A DNA stretch of 64,000 nucleotides from Malassezia japonica. Its lineage: Eukaryota > Basidiomycota > Malasseziomycetes > Malasseziales > Malasseziaceae. Position numbers and translations under genes: made by a program. The stretch is taken from the NCBI RefSeq assembly GCF_029542785.1, contig NC_083374.1, positions 62,001-126,000 of the forward strand, given 5' to 3'. Below are positions 35,605-45,005 of this stretch, piece by piece; within the stretch, counting starts at the first letter, position 1; each line of letters begins with the position of its first letter. The notes under the pieces were generated by a model, which was not told the DNA's origin, ran no database searches, and saw nothing but the letters and a program-made list of their open reading frames with translations.

Positions 35605-38025
35605 ATGACCGTCCAGATCACGGTGCCCGACTGGGTCGTGCACCGCGGCGACGAGCGGTCGAAGCGGTCGACAATCTATAGTCTTTCTGTGCATCCCGAT
35701 GGGTCGCGACTTGCGACCGGCGGGCTGGATACCAAGATCCGCGTGTGGGCCACCGCGCCGGTGCTCGAAGAACGCGCGGCGGAGGACGCGGCGGAGCCCC
35801 GGCTGCTGAGTACGCTCGCGCGTCATACTGGTGCGGTGCTTGCGGTGCGGTGGTCGCATTCAGGGCGCTACCTGGCCTCGGGCTCGGACGACACCGTCGC
35901 GCTGATCTGGGACCTCGACACGTCGGGCATCGGCAGCGGCCTCGTGTTTGGCTCTGCCGAGACGAATCTCGAGCACTGGCGGCCGCACCGCCGCCTGCCG
36001 GGGCACGAGTCCGATGTGACGGACGTGGCATGGTCGGAGAACGATGCGTACCTCGCCACGTCCGGCCTCGACTCGCTGGTGATCGTCTGGTCGGGCTCGA
36101 CGTTCGACCGCCTGCGCACCATCCGGGGACACCAGGGGTTTGTCAAGGGCCTCGCCTTTGACCCGGTCGACCAGTTTCTCGCGAGCAGCAGCGACGACCG
36201 CACCGTCAAGATCTGGCGCATCAGTGACTGGGGCCTCGAGGCGTCCATCACGGCGCCGTTTGAAAACAGCCCCAGCTCGACCTTTTTTCACCGGGGGTCC
36301 TGGACACCGGACGGCGCGAACCTCCTCGCCTCAAACGCAATGAACGGGCCGGTGTTTGTCGCGAGCGTCGTCAGACGCTTGCAGTGGTCCTCGGACATTT
36401 CGCTCGTCGGCCACGAAAATGCCGTGACCGTCGCGGCGTGCAGTCCCCGCCTCTTTCGCACAGAGGGGGGGGGCGTCGCGACCGCCGTCGCGCTGGGGTC
36501 GCAGGACCAGGGCGTGTCTGTGTGGATCACCGGCCACCCGCGGCCGGTCATGGCAGCGCGCGACGTGTTTGAGCGCCATGTGATGGACCTGTCGTGGTCC
36601 AGTGACGGGTACACGCTGTATGCATGCTCGTCCGACGGCGCCGTCGCCTCTTTTGTCTTTACTCCTGCCGAGCTCGGCGAGGCGGTGCCCGAGGACGAGC
36701 TGCAGACGCTGCGCAAGGCGTACGGATACGTGCCCAAGACGCGCGCCGCTCACTCCGCCTCGGCCGCGCTTCCGGGACGCGCAGGCGCACAGGAGCGCCC
36801 GCACATGCTCACGGTGCGTCCCTCGGCGCCGGGCGAGCGCCTCAAGCAGCAAATCTCGCGGAATGCCGACGGAAAACGGCGCATCCGCCCGACACTCCTC
36901 GCGGGCGACGCGGCGCCGGCCGACGCGTTTGCCGCACCGAGCGCCAAGCGCTCTGCCGACGTCCTCGCATCCTTCCCGGGCGCAGGCGGGCGCGCGCTCG
37001 GCAGTGAAAAACGCGCGGCGCTCGCAGCCGAATCACTCGCCGTATCGCTACCGAAAAGCGGGCCAAGCGGCCTCCGTACGCCCAACGTGCAGACCGCGCT
37101 CCGTGTTCCGTGCACGTACGGCGCAGTGGACGTCCGCAACCACACCGAGCAGGCCTCTGAGATTGCATTGGTCGACAAGGACGAGCAGGTGCAGTGGCTC
37201 GATTTTGTCCCGTCGCCCGTGGTCGGCGCCGTGGCATGCGAGGCGTTTGTGGCCGCGTCGCTCGCGGACGGGACCCTCTTGTGGTACTCGCCCAGGGGGC
37301 CGCGGCTCAGCACGCTCGTGCTTTCCGTGCCGTGCCTCGAGCTTGCGTGCCACGGATCGGTGCTAGGCGCCGTGTCGTGCGACGGCGAAGTCCGCCGCTG
37401 GGACGTGGCGCGCGGCACGGCGCTGCCGGGATCGGCGCGCCTGCCGCACGGTGCAGACGTGCACAAGTTTTACGTGCATACGAATGGCGTGCCGGTCGTC
37501 GTCCTGAGCAACGCGCTGGCCGTGGGGCTCGACCCCGAAAAGAATGCGCTGCTCACGCTCTCCTCCGCGTGGCTTGCGCAGCACTCGACCGCATGGGACG
37601 CCACAGGCGCGGCGCGCGAGCCGGTGCGCAGCATCGAGAGCGAGGTGGCTGCGCTACGCTCGACACACGCGTCTTCCGTCTCGACGCATCCCGAGTTTGC
37701 GCTTGCGGCGACGCTCCGCCATCTCGAGACGCGCATCGCCGCGGCCGAGCTGCTGGAGAGTGCGAACGAGTACCGCCAGGCCGTGCATGCGCTCGCACGC
37801 CAGCTCGCAGAGCAAGGTATCCGAAACCAGGCCGAAGACCTCTTGCGCTCCTTGCTCGGCCCCATCTACTACCAGCCGGGCGTGCAGCCAGCATGGAAGG
37901 CGAGCGTGTGTGGCCTGCCGAAGCGCGAGCTCCTTGCGTCCGTCTTGTCCGTGATGGGCACCAACAAGGCTCTGGCCGAGCTTGTCCAGCATGTCGAAAG
38001 TCTGCTTCGTGCAGTAAGCACGTAG
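35605..38025 (+). CDS. HIR1: HIR complex histone chaperone subunit HIR1/HIRA
   Basis: 806 residues, no intron. Residues 1 to about 380 are WD40 repeats: IYSLSVHPDGSRLATGGLDTKIRVW, VRWSHSGRYLASGSDDT, DVAWSENDAYLATSGLD, LAFDPVDQFLASSSDDRTVKIW and MDLSWSSDGYTLYACSSDG, in HIRA order starting with the VPDWVVHRG opening. A basic linker with RPTLLAG (B-domain-like) precedes the C-terminal Hira domain (about 500-800). HIR deposits H3-H4 independently of replication and represses histone genes. Confidence 0.94.
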   Translation: MTVQITVPDWVVHRGDERSKRSTIYSLSVHPDGSRLATGGLDTKIRVWATAPVLEERAAEDAAEPRLLSTLARHTGAVLAVRWSHSGRYLASGSDDTVALIWDLDTSGIGSGLVFGSAETNLEHWRPHRRLPGHESDVTDVAWSENDAYLATSGLDSLVIVWSGSTFDRLRTIRGHQGFVKGLAFDPVDQFLASSSDDRTVKIWRISDWGLEASITAPFENSPSSTFFHRGSWTPDGANLLASNAMNGPVFVASVVRRLQWSSDISLVGHENAVTVAACSPRLFRTEGGGVATAVALGSQDQGVSVWITGHPRPVMAARDVFERHVMDLSWSSDGYTLYACSSDGAVASFVFTPAELGEAVPEDELQTLRKAYGYVPKTRAAHSASAALPGRAGAQERPHMLTVRPSAPGERLKQQISRNADGKRRIRPTLLAGDAAPADAFAAPSAKRSADVLASFPGAGGRALGSEKRAALAAESLAVSLPKSGPSGLRTPNVQTALRVPCTYGAVDVRNHTEQASEIALVDKDEQVQWLDFVPSPVVGAVACEAFVAASLADGTLLWYSPRGPRLSTLVLSVPCLELACHGSVLGAVSCDGEVRRWDVARGTALPGSARLPHGADVHKFYVHTNGVPVVVLSNALAVGLDPEKNALLTLSSAWLAQHSTAWDATGAAREPVRSIESEVAALRSTHASSVSTHPEFALAATLRHLETRIAAAELLESANEYRQAVHALARQLAEQGIRNQAEDLLRSLLGPIYYQPGVQPAWKASVCGLPKRELLASVLSVMGTNKALAELVQHVESLLRAVST

Positions 38026-38043
38026 ATATATACCCACTATTTC

Positions 38044-39000
38044 CTAGTCCCAGTAATAGGTGCGCATTTCCCACTCCGCAAAAGGGTCGGACCACGCTTT
38101 CCCTGCCTCGTCGCCCGCCGCGCCGGCGCACACAACCAGGGGAGAAAAGTGCTCGGACCCGTTGCGGGGGTGCGCCTCGTACGCAAAGTCCCAGTTGCGC
38201 CACTGGAGCAGCGCCGCGCGGCGTTTCGCCGAGTCAGGCTGCATCACGGCAGTGTCCACTTGTTGGTTCCAGTGGCGCTGGCGCTGCTCCGACATGACAT
38301 CGCCTTGCGAGCCAGAAATCATCAGGCGGATATTGTGGAAACTCGCCGAGCCCGAGCCAACGATCGCGACGTTGGCATCGCGCAGGGGGGCAAGCGCCTC
38401 GCCGAGGGCATACAGCTCAGCAGGGTCTTGGGACGCAAGCACCGAGACTTGGACAATGGGAATGTCGGCCTTGGGGTGGATGAGAAGCATGGGGACAAAC
38501 ACGCCATGGTCCCAACCGCGCTTGTCGTCGAGCTCACTAGGAATATGCTTCTTTTTCAAGAGCTCCTGGACCTTTTGGGCAAGTTCAGGGCTGCCGGGCG
38601 CATCGTACGTGTACTTGTACGACTCGGGGGGGAAGCCGTAGTAGTCAAAAAGCAGCGAGTGCTTCTTGTTGCTGCTAATGTGGACGTTTTTGGTCTCCCA
38701 ATGCGCCGTAACAAGGACAATAGCACTGGGGCGCTTCGACACGTCGCTTCCTTCGGCTGTCCGCAGGATCTGGGGGACCCGCGTGCGCATCGAGTGCGCC
38801 AGCTGTTTTTGCGTGGGGGCACCAAGCAGCGGCATGGGGCCGCCGCCGTGTGTCACAGAGATGACAGGAGCACGGAGAGTCGTCATTGAGATGGAAGTAG
38901 ACGTTGCGTTGTGTTGCGCGTAATATAAGGCAAGAAAAAGGCCGCCTGTGGCAATCCAAGCCGCCGGACTTACTAGGACGACGCGAATGGTACGAAGCAT
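38044..39000 (-). CDS. LigB-type extradiol dioxygenase (4,5-DOPA dioxygenase-like) with N-terminal anchor
   Basis: 318 residues from ATG 39000. The first ~30 residues form a hydrophobic segment (SPAAWIATGGLFLALYYA), a possible signal anchor. From about residue 40: PVISVTHGGGPMPLLG, AIVLVTAHWE, WDHGVFVPMLL and ASFHNIRL, where the His residues match the metal ligands and catalytic His of class III ring-cleaving dioxygenases. The plant members open DOPA to betalamic acid; fungal substrates are mostly unknown. An internal ATG at 38886 would give a soluble form without the anchor. Confidence 0.85.
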   Translation of the reverse strand: MLRTIRVVLVSPAAWIATGGLFLALYYAQHNATSTSISMTTLRAPVISVTHGGGPMPLLGAPTQKQLAHSMRTRVPQILRTAEGSDVSKRPSAIVLVTAHWETKNVHISSNKKHSLLFDYYGFPPESYKYTYDAPGSPELAQKVQELLKKKHIPSELDDKRGWDHGVFVPMLLIHPKADIPIVQVSVLASQDPAELYALGEALAPLRDANVAIVGSGSASFHNIRLMISGSQGDVMSEQRQRHWNQQVDTAVMQPDSAKRRAALLQWRNWDFAYEAHPRNGSEHFSPLVVCAGAAGDEAGKAWSDPFAEWEMRTYYWD

Positions 39001-39098
39001 AATTGTTCGTACCCCGGCGTTAATTTTCGTGTGCGGGGATAAGCAATGGAGGACCTGGTAGGCCAAAACAATAAAAAAGTGGGGACTATGCACAACGA

Positions 39099-40145
39099 TT
39101 ACCAGATGGTATGGCCGCCGCTCACGATAATGTCAGCTCCGTTGCAGAACGAAGAGGCATTGCTAGCGAGCCAGGTAGCCACACCGCGCAGTTCCTCGGG
39201 ACGACCGATGCGGCCCAGTGGATTACCGTCGCTCCAGCGACGGAACATCTCCGGGTTCGAGTCGAGCAGGCCCGAGACCATGTTGGTGCGGATATAGCCA
39301 GGAGAGATTGTGTTGACACGAATGTTCATAGGGCCCCATTCGGCAGCCAGGTTGCGACCCAGCTGCAGAACAGCGGCCTTGGATGTATTGTAGGCAGTCC
39401 ATTGTTGGTCACGGTTCACGACCGTGCCCGACATGGACGCAATTAGGATAATGGAACACTTCACGTCTTCTTGTTGATGCATGACACGCGCAGCAGCTTG
39501 GGCAGTAATAAAGACACCTGTCGTGTTCACCTCGAGCATCTGGCGGAACTTGTCAATGGGGTAGTCGAGTGCAGAGTAGGTTTGGAGAATTCCGGCGCAT
39601 GCGACACAGACATCCAGCGTGCCGGTGTTGGAATGCTCGAGGATGTAGGGCATGGCTTCGTTCATCTCATCCTGGTTGGTGACGTCCGCAGAGATATACT
39701 CAATCTGGCGGTCCATCAGCTTGCAGTGCTCCGCCACCTGCCGGAATTCTTCACCAGGCTCAGAGGGAAGGTCAATCACATATACGTGAGCACCAGCTTC
39801 GACGTAGGCAAGCGCCATTTCCAGACCAAGACCGCGGTTGCCGCCGGTCACGACAGCCGTCTTGCCTTCCAGAGAAAACTCGGAGAAGATCGACGTAGTA
39901 TGGCGGTCCATGGTCTCGGTATTGTGGTTCAGAATAGCATTCACGCCAATCTTAGACTTAGCAGGGGGCGGTCCAGGATTTATGGGCATCTCATCCTCGC
40001 CCACCGACTGCCGAGGCGGCGCGTTCCAACGCTTCACCTCGCCGGAAGGGGTGGACCATACACTGAGCATACGCAAAGACGTTGGGCGAAGGGCCCTGCG
40101 GGCGGCGCGCAGGGGAATAGATGACTGCAGAGTGCGGAGAAACAT
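39099..40145 (-). CDS. Mannitol/sorbose-type SDR, tandem copy A, with presequence
   Basis: 348 residues, no intron. Residues 1 to about 27 (MFLRTLQSSIPLRAARRALR) are Arg-rich without acids, as in a mitochondrial presequence. A Pro-rich linker (PINPGPPP) leads to the SDR domain: TGGNRGLGLEMAL, ADVT, ACAG, catalytic Ser in ASMSG and YNTSK, with GGHTIW at the C-terminus. The domain is closest to fungal NADP-dependent mannitol dehydrogenase, sorbose reductase and arabinitol dehydrogenase SDRs. Polyol oxidation or reduction is therefore likely; the exact substrate and the location need experiment. Confidence 0.85.
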   Translation of the reverse strand: MFLRTLQSSIPLRAARRALRPTSLRMLSVWSTPSGEVKRWNAPPRQSVGEDEMPINPGPPPAKSKIGVNAILNHNTETMDRHTTSIFSEFSLEGKTAVVTGGNRGLGLEMALAYVEAGAHVYVIDLPSEPGEEFRQVAEHCKLMDRQIEYISADVTNQDEMNEAMPYILEHSNTGTLDVCVACAGILQTYSALDYPIDKFRQMLEVNTTGVFITAQAAARVMHQQEDVKCSIILIASMSGTVVNRDQQWTAYNTSKAAVLQLGRNLAAEWGPMNIRVNTISPGYIRTNMVSGLLDSNPEMFRRWSDGNPLGRIGRPEELRGVATWLASNASSFCNGADIIVSGGHTIW

Positions 40146-40632
40146 GGTTAATGTAGAGCGGCTACGTTGTGGGGTATCACTCAGAAATGAGCCCACTTTA
40201 TATAGTCTACAGAGTTCGGCTGTTTAGGTCTTGTGTTACGCCAAGCCCGCCTTAGGCGCGAGGGGCTCCCCATTCCATAAAAACTAAGAAACCCCAATAC
40301 GCATCTGCTGTTTAGTGTCAAATGATTTTTTCACGCGTTTCGCGGACATCTTCTGAAATAACACTGCCCCGCAACTCCGAGCATCCGTTTATATTGTGGC
40401 AAAAGTTAAAATTAACAGTGCTCAGCAGTGCCCTTGAAAATTTGGAGACCAATGAATATCCTGGTACGTCACACGGCACCTCGTCTCGCCGATGCATACG
40501 CCTAAGCATGACCGTGCTTTCATTTTCTGCGGCGCTCAATCGGAATAAGTACGTGGAGGCCCGTGCGACAGACGGGGCTGTGCGGACATGCGGGGAAATG
40601 GAAAATGCGAAGTTGGTACTATGAACAAATGC
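40146..40632. other. Gap between SDR copies A and B
   Basis: 487 bp, AT-richer than the flanks. It must hold the copy A promoter on its left side. A GAGGGGCTCCCC palindrome (40259-40270) contains AGGGG/CCCCT stress-element cores. No open frame has coding character and no RNA gene was seen. Confidence 0.5.
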
Positions 40633-41682
40633 TTACCAGATGGTGTGACCGCCACTGACGATGATGTCAGAGCCGTTGCAGAAGGAAGATGCATGACTTC
40701 CAAGCCAGACAGAAACGCCACGGATCTCGTGGGACTTACCAATGCGGCCCAGAGGGTTGCCATGACTCCAGCGCTTAGACATTTCGGGGTCCGAATCCAG
40801 TTTCTCCGAGACAAGACTAGTACGGACATAACCCGGGGAGATTGTGTTGACGCGAATGCTGTTGGGGCCCCATTCGGCGGCCAGGTTGCGGCAAAGCTGC
40901 AAAAGAGCAGACTTGGAGGTATTGTAGGCGACGGATTGCCGGCCACGGTTTGCCACCGAGCCAGACATCGATCCAACAAGAATGATAGATCCGGAAACAT
41001 GCTCTTGCGACTTCATTACACGAGCAGCGGCTTGGGCAGTAATGAAAGCACCAGTAGTGTTCACTTCGATCGTTTCCCTGAACTTGTCCACGTCATAGTC
41101 CAAGGCAGAGTGGGTCTGCAGAACGCCTGCACAAGCCACGCATATATCCAAGGAACCGGTATTGGAGTCCTCACGAATGTATTGCATGACCTCGTTAATT
41201 TCCTCCTCATTAGTCACATCAGCCGAGATATATTCAATTTGGCGATCCATAAGCCAGCAGTGCTCTGCTACGCGCTTGAACTCGTCGCCAGGCTCTTCCA
41301 GGAGATCAATGACATAAACGTGGGCACCGGCTTCCACGTAGGCAAGAGCCACTTCCAGGCCCAGACCACGGTTTCCACCAGTGATCACCGCCGTTTTACC
41401 GACAAGCGAAAATTCGGCAAAAATGGGCGTAGTGTGCATGCCCAGATCGGCGCTATTCTTGTTCAGAATAGCATTTACACCGATCTGTGTGACGGGCGGC
41501 GGGGGTCCGGGGTTGGTGGGTATCTCGTGCTCGGCCACCTGTTTCCGCGGGGGGGCTTCCCAGCGATTCACATCATTCTTTGGGTTCGACCAAAGAGCAA
41601 AAGCGCGAGAGGCAGTAGGGCGTAGACCCTGCGCAGCCGCACGCAGCGTTGTAAAGGATGGGAGCGCTCGTGATGGATACAT
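40633..41682 (-). CDS. Mannitol/sorbose-type SDR, tandem copy B, with presequence
   Basis: 349 residues, no intron. It has the same plan as copy A: basic N-terminus (MYPSRALPSFTTLRAAAQGL), RAFALW, NPGPPP linker, TGGNRGLGLEVAL, ACAG, GSMSG and YNTSKSALL, ending in GGHTIW. It is the most diverged copy, with many replacements on the surface (for example CWLMDRQIEY) and a looser, more AT-tolerant codon usage than copy C. All catalytic residues are kept, so it should be active. A telomere-like inverted repeat lies about 190 bp upstream of its start. Confidence 0.85.
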   Translation of the reverse strand: MYPSRALPSFTTLRAAAQGLRPTASRAFALWSNPKNDVNRWEAPPRKQVAEHEIPTNPGPPPPVTQIGVNAILNKNSADLGMHTTPIFAEFSLVGKTAVITGGNRGLGLEVALAYVEAGAHVYVIDLLEEPGDEFKRVAEHCWLMDRQIEYISADVTNEEEINEVMQYIREDSNTGSLDICVACAGVLQTHSALDYDVDKFRETIEVNTTGAFITAQAAARVMKSQEHVSGSIILVGSMSGSVANRGRQSVAYNTSKSALLQLCRNLAAEWGPNSIRVNTISPGYVRTSLVSEKLDSDPEMSKRWSHGNPLGRIGKSHEIRGVSVWLGSHASSFCNGSDIIVSGGHTIW

Positions 41683-42430
41683 CAAGAACGAGTTTGGTTG
41701 GAAGGGAAAGCGGGACTGATTTACATAGAATTCCGTTTGAGCAGGCCAGTGCCCTAACTCCCCTTTTGCCCGCTTCCCCGAGCACGCCAAGGCAGGGTTT
41801 TTTCAAAATTACGTACACCTACCCCAACGCAATTTCGGGGATTTACATCCCCATTGAGCTGTCGGACTAGGGTTAGGGTTTGGACCCTGACCCTACTATT
41901 TCGAAGGACAAATCAGCAGCCAGGTTTGTGTTTCGATCTGCTCCGGATGTGCACGGATAACGGACGCGGCTAAGGGAAAGCGGAGAATCCGCCAATAATA
42001 CTCGGTAGTGGTAGGCAACACCCTGGGTTGTTTCTCCCCAGGAATTTCGCTTGCACATTAGCCAAGATTGCGCGCTATTCCAGTGTAACGGAGATATGGA
42101 GTGGATTCTGCCAATCCCTTTACAGGTTCAGGGTGTGCCTATGAAGGCCGCGCGACTCGGGACGAAAGACGGGAACAAGTATTCTCCGTAGGACTAGCGG
42201 CAAAGAGTAGACTAGTAGTTCCTTTTGATATCTAGATAGGTATTGCGAAGCACAGCCATGCCAAGGTCTATGATGCCGAGGATGCTAATGTTGGGGTGAC
42301 TTGCAGCGCACAGCCCTTATCAGGCCATTTCGGCCGTGATTATCGTCGCGGCGCCCAAAGTGGAGGTCCAAGCGCGGGAAGCACACGTCAGTCGATACCT
42401 GAAAATGAAATAAGGAACTATTGACAAAGA
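41683..42430. other. Gap between SDR copies B and C
   Basis: 748 bp without a credible gene. The left part is the copy B promoter and contains the TTAGGG-type inverted repeat at 41869-41894. The right part is the 3' region of copy C and is otherwise featureless. Confidence 0.5.
41869..41894. repeat. Telomere-repeat-like inverted repeat
   Basis: AGGGTTAGGGT (41869-41879), a 4-nt spacer TTGG, then ACCCTGACCCT (41884-41894). The arms pair over 11 positions with a single T-G wobble. The left arm is almost two TTAGGG units; the same 11-mer recurs at 44942-44952. Confidence 0.85.
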
Positions 42431-43498
42431 TTACCAGATTGTGTGACCACCGCTGACAATGATGTCGGCACCGTTGCAGAACGACGAGGCATCGCTGGCA
42501 AGCCAGACAGAGACACCACGCAGCTCGTGGGGACGACCAATACGGCCCAGGGGGTTGGCGTCGCTCCAGCGACGGAGCATGTCAGGGTCAGTGTCGAGCT
42601 GGTCGGCGACGAGGTTGGTGCGAATGTAACCAGGCGAGATAGTGTTGACACGGATATCCTTAGGGCCCCACTCGGCGGCGAGGTTACGGCCGAGCTGGAG
42701 AACAGCGGCCTTCGAGGTGTTGTAGGCGACCCACTGCTGGTCACGGTTCACAACCGAACCCGACATCGAGGCGATGAGGATGATCGAGCCGTGCACGTCG
42801 GGCTGAGCGTGCATCACACGGGCGGCGGCCTGGGCAGTGATGAACACACCGGTGGTGTTGACCTCCAGAACCTTGCGGAACTGGTCAATAGGGTAGTCGA
42901 GGGCAGGGTAGGTCTGCATGATACCAGCGCAGGCCACACACACGTCGAGCGAGCCAGTGCCAGAGTGCTCGAGAATGAAAGGCATGGCCTCGTTCATCTC
43001 GTCGGGGTTGGTCACGTCCGCCGAGATGTACTCAATCTGGCGGTCCATCAACTTGCAGTGCTCCGCCACTTGAATGAAGTCGTTGCAAGGCTCATCGGGA
43101 AGATCGATAACGTAGACGTGGGCACCAGCCTCAACGTAGGCAAGGGCCATCTCGAGACCGAGACCACGGTTACCACCGGTAACCACAGCAGTCTTGCCCT
43201 CGAGCGAGAACTCGGAGAAAATCGAGGTGGTGTGACGGTCCAATGTCTCGGGGTTGCGGTTGAGAACAGCGTTCACACCGATTTTGGAGGTAGGCGGGGG
43301 AGGGCCGGGGTTGATCGGCATCTCGTCCTCGCTAACAGGCTTGCGAGGCGGGGGAACCCAGCGCTTGACCTCGGAGTTGGGCTTGGTCCAAAGGGTGAAA
43401 GCACGGGCAGCGACAGGGCGACCCTGCATAGCAGGGCGCGTAGCCTGGGCAGCCGTGCGCAGGAGCGCAGACGAAGGCAGGAAACGGGGGTTGATCAT
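42431..43498 (-). CDS. Mannitol/sorbose-type SDR, tandem copy C, with presequence
   Basis: 355 residues, no intron. The N-terminus (MINPRFLPSSALLRTAAQAT, then RPVAARAFTLW) is a strong presequence candidate. The SDR domain has TGGNRGLGLEMAL, ACAG, ASMSG and YNTSKAAVLQLGRNL. Strong preference for C- and G-ending codons suggests this is the highly expressed member, and it is more similar to copy A than to B. Upstream, the stretch around 43593-43605 has CCCGCCCCGCCCCC, resembling Mig1/CreA-type CCCCGC sites, which would fit carbon control (inference). Confidence 0.88.
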   Translation of the reverse strand: MINPRFLPSSALLRTAAQATRPAMQGRPVAARAFTLWTKPNSEVKRWVPPPRKPVSEDEMPINPGPPPPTSKIGVNAVLNRNPETLDRHTTSIFSEFSLEGKTAVVTGGNRGLGLEMALAYVEAGAHVYVIDLPDEPCNDFIQVAEHCKLMDRQIEYISADVTNPDEMNEAMPFILEHSGTGSLDVCVACAGIMQTYPALDYPIDQFRKVLEVNTTGVFITAQAAARVMHAQPDVHGSIILIASMSGSVVNRDQQWVAYNTSKAAVLQLGRNLAAEWGPKDIRVNTISPGYIRTNLVADQLDTDPDMLRRWSDANPLGRIGRPHELRGVSVWLASDASSFCNGADIIVSGGHTIW

Positions 43499-43814
43499 TG
43501 AGATACGCAGAGGTGGGTTGCTAGGAAGAGGAAATTCTACACCGGAGGCTTTATAAATCGCGAAGACTCGGGGCAATCGACTGCCTGGCTTATTCCCGCC
43601 CCGCCCCCAAGGCCAGCGCGCCAAACCTGGCCTGCGCCGAAATTACATTGCCCCAATGCAGCGACTGGGATTTATCGATATGTTCGTAATTGATTTGGTC
43701 TATTTTCATCCTACGACAAATGAGAAGCGCCGACAGAATCCGGCCTCCCTAGACCTCCACCTCGAACGGCCTTGAGAAACCCCATTCTAACGGGAACGTG
43801 GAGGCGTAATTACA
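43499..43814. other. Promoter of SDR copy C and 3' region of GLO2
   Basis: 316 bp. It contains GC-box/Mig1-like CCCCGCCCC sequence near 43593-43605 and AT-rich flanks. No gene was seen. Confidence 0.5.
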
Positions 43815-44790
43815 TTAAATGTTCGTGCGCAGCGCGCCCGCATTTTTGGCTTCGCGCAAGTACTGCATCGTTGACACGGGGTCGCTGGTCTTGGCAACGC
43901 GCTGCACTTCTGGATCAGAGACGAGCATAAAGGGGTTGTGCTCGCGCTCCTCGGCGAGCGTGTACAGGCCCGTAGTGATGCCCTGGTTCCGCTTGGATTG
44001 CAGGTCGCGAACCAGTGCCTGGATTGCAGGGCGGTTCGGCAGGACGGCGGCGCTGAAGGCAGCATTCGATTTCGTGTATTCTAGAATTAGTTGTGAAATA
44101 CGCACCATGCCCGCAGTAGACGAGCGTGTCGTCCGGGAGCGAAGCAAGCACTTTGTTCAGTGCGGTGTGCATCTCTTCCGGGGTACCCTCGAAGAAGCGG
44201 CCGCAGCCAGAAATAAAGAGAGTGTCGCCCGTAAAGACGCCCCGCTTCTTCTCGCCCGCAGCGCCCTCCTTGACGCCATTCGGCGTCTTGGCGAGCTCAT
44301 CGTTGCTGCGCGCATCGTCCACCAAAAAGGCAATCGAGTCGCGCGTGTGGCAAGGCGTGGCGTGGCAGCTCACCGCCACAGGTGCCGACTTGGAAAACAG
44401 CGTGAATTTGTCGCCGTCCTTTACGACATTGGTCACGCCGTCAATCTTGGGCGAGCCACCGTAGATGAGGCGGCTGGGGAACTCCTTCGCAAAGGTTTCG
44501 TTGCCACCAGCATGGTCGTAGTGGCCGTGCGTCGTAATGGAGCCGATAATGTCAGAATCGCTTAGACCCGCGTCGTGCGCCGCCTGGCGCACCTTGGCGA
44601 CGTCATAAGGGTCCACAAAGACTGCTTCCGGGCGTACGCCATTCTGGGTCGGCGTCGACATCAGGATGTAGGCATAGTTGTCCTCGCGCACAGGCACTGG
44701 AATGATGCGCATGTTCCGCAGTTGGTTAGAGAGGCTAGAGAGAGACGTGCGTATACCAAGTGTAGGCCGTACCAGAGAGCGCACGAGCAT
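43815..44790 (-). CDS. GLO2: Glyoxalase II (hydroxyacylglutathione hydrolase)
   Basis: Exons 44106-44790 and 43815-44080, intron 44081-44105 (25 nt, GTGCGT...CTAATTCTAG); 316 residues. The metallo-beta-lactamase fold shows THGHYDHAGG (zinc ligands), CHATPCHTRDS, GVFTGDTLFISGCGRFFEGT and, across the splice, VYCGH-EYTKSN. It hydrolyses S-lactoylglutathione to lactate and glutathione, finishing methylglyoxal detoxification. ATG 44790 gives a mitochondrial-type N-terminus (MLVRSLVRPTLGIRTSL); ATG 44712 (MRIIPVPVREDNY) would give the cytosolic form, and ATG 44826 is a third option. One gene may therefore supply both compartments. Confidence 0.93.
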
Positions 44791-44941
44791 CCAAGATGGT
44801 GACGTCGGCGTGGAGGGGACCCGCATTTCGCATTACAAATCCATAATTCCCCGACAAAGTTAGGGCCGCGATCAGTGTAGAAAATGACGTGGGGTGTGCA
44901 CCGCCACGATGCATACTGTACATAGTCTATTCACGTCAGCA

Positions 44942-44952
44942 AGGGTTAGGGT
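44942..44952 (+). repeat. Second copy of the AGGGTTAGGGT 11-mer
   Basis: Identical to the left arm at 41869-41879 and in the same orientation, about 150 bp upstream of the GLO2 start. Here no inverted partner follows. Confidence 0.7.
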
Positions 44953-45005
44953 AAGTCCCTAGGCCAGTTGACGTTTGCCAAGTCGTTGTCACATGACGAT
45001 CGGCA

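Noticed and set aside
41869..41894. True chromosome end or telomere tract
   Set aside because: Fewer than two full units, followed by inverted sequence and by intact genes on both sides.
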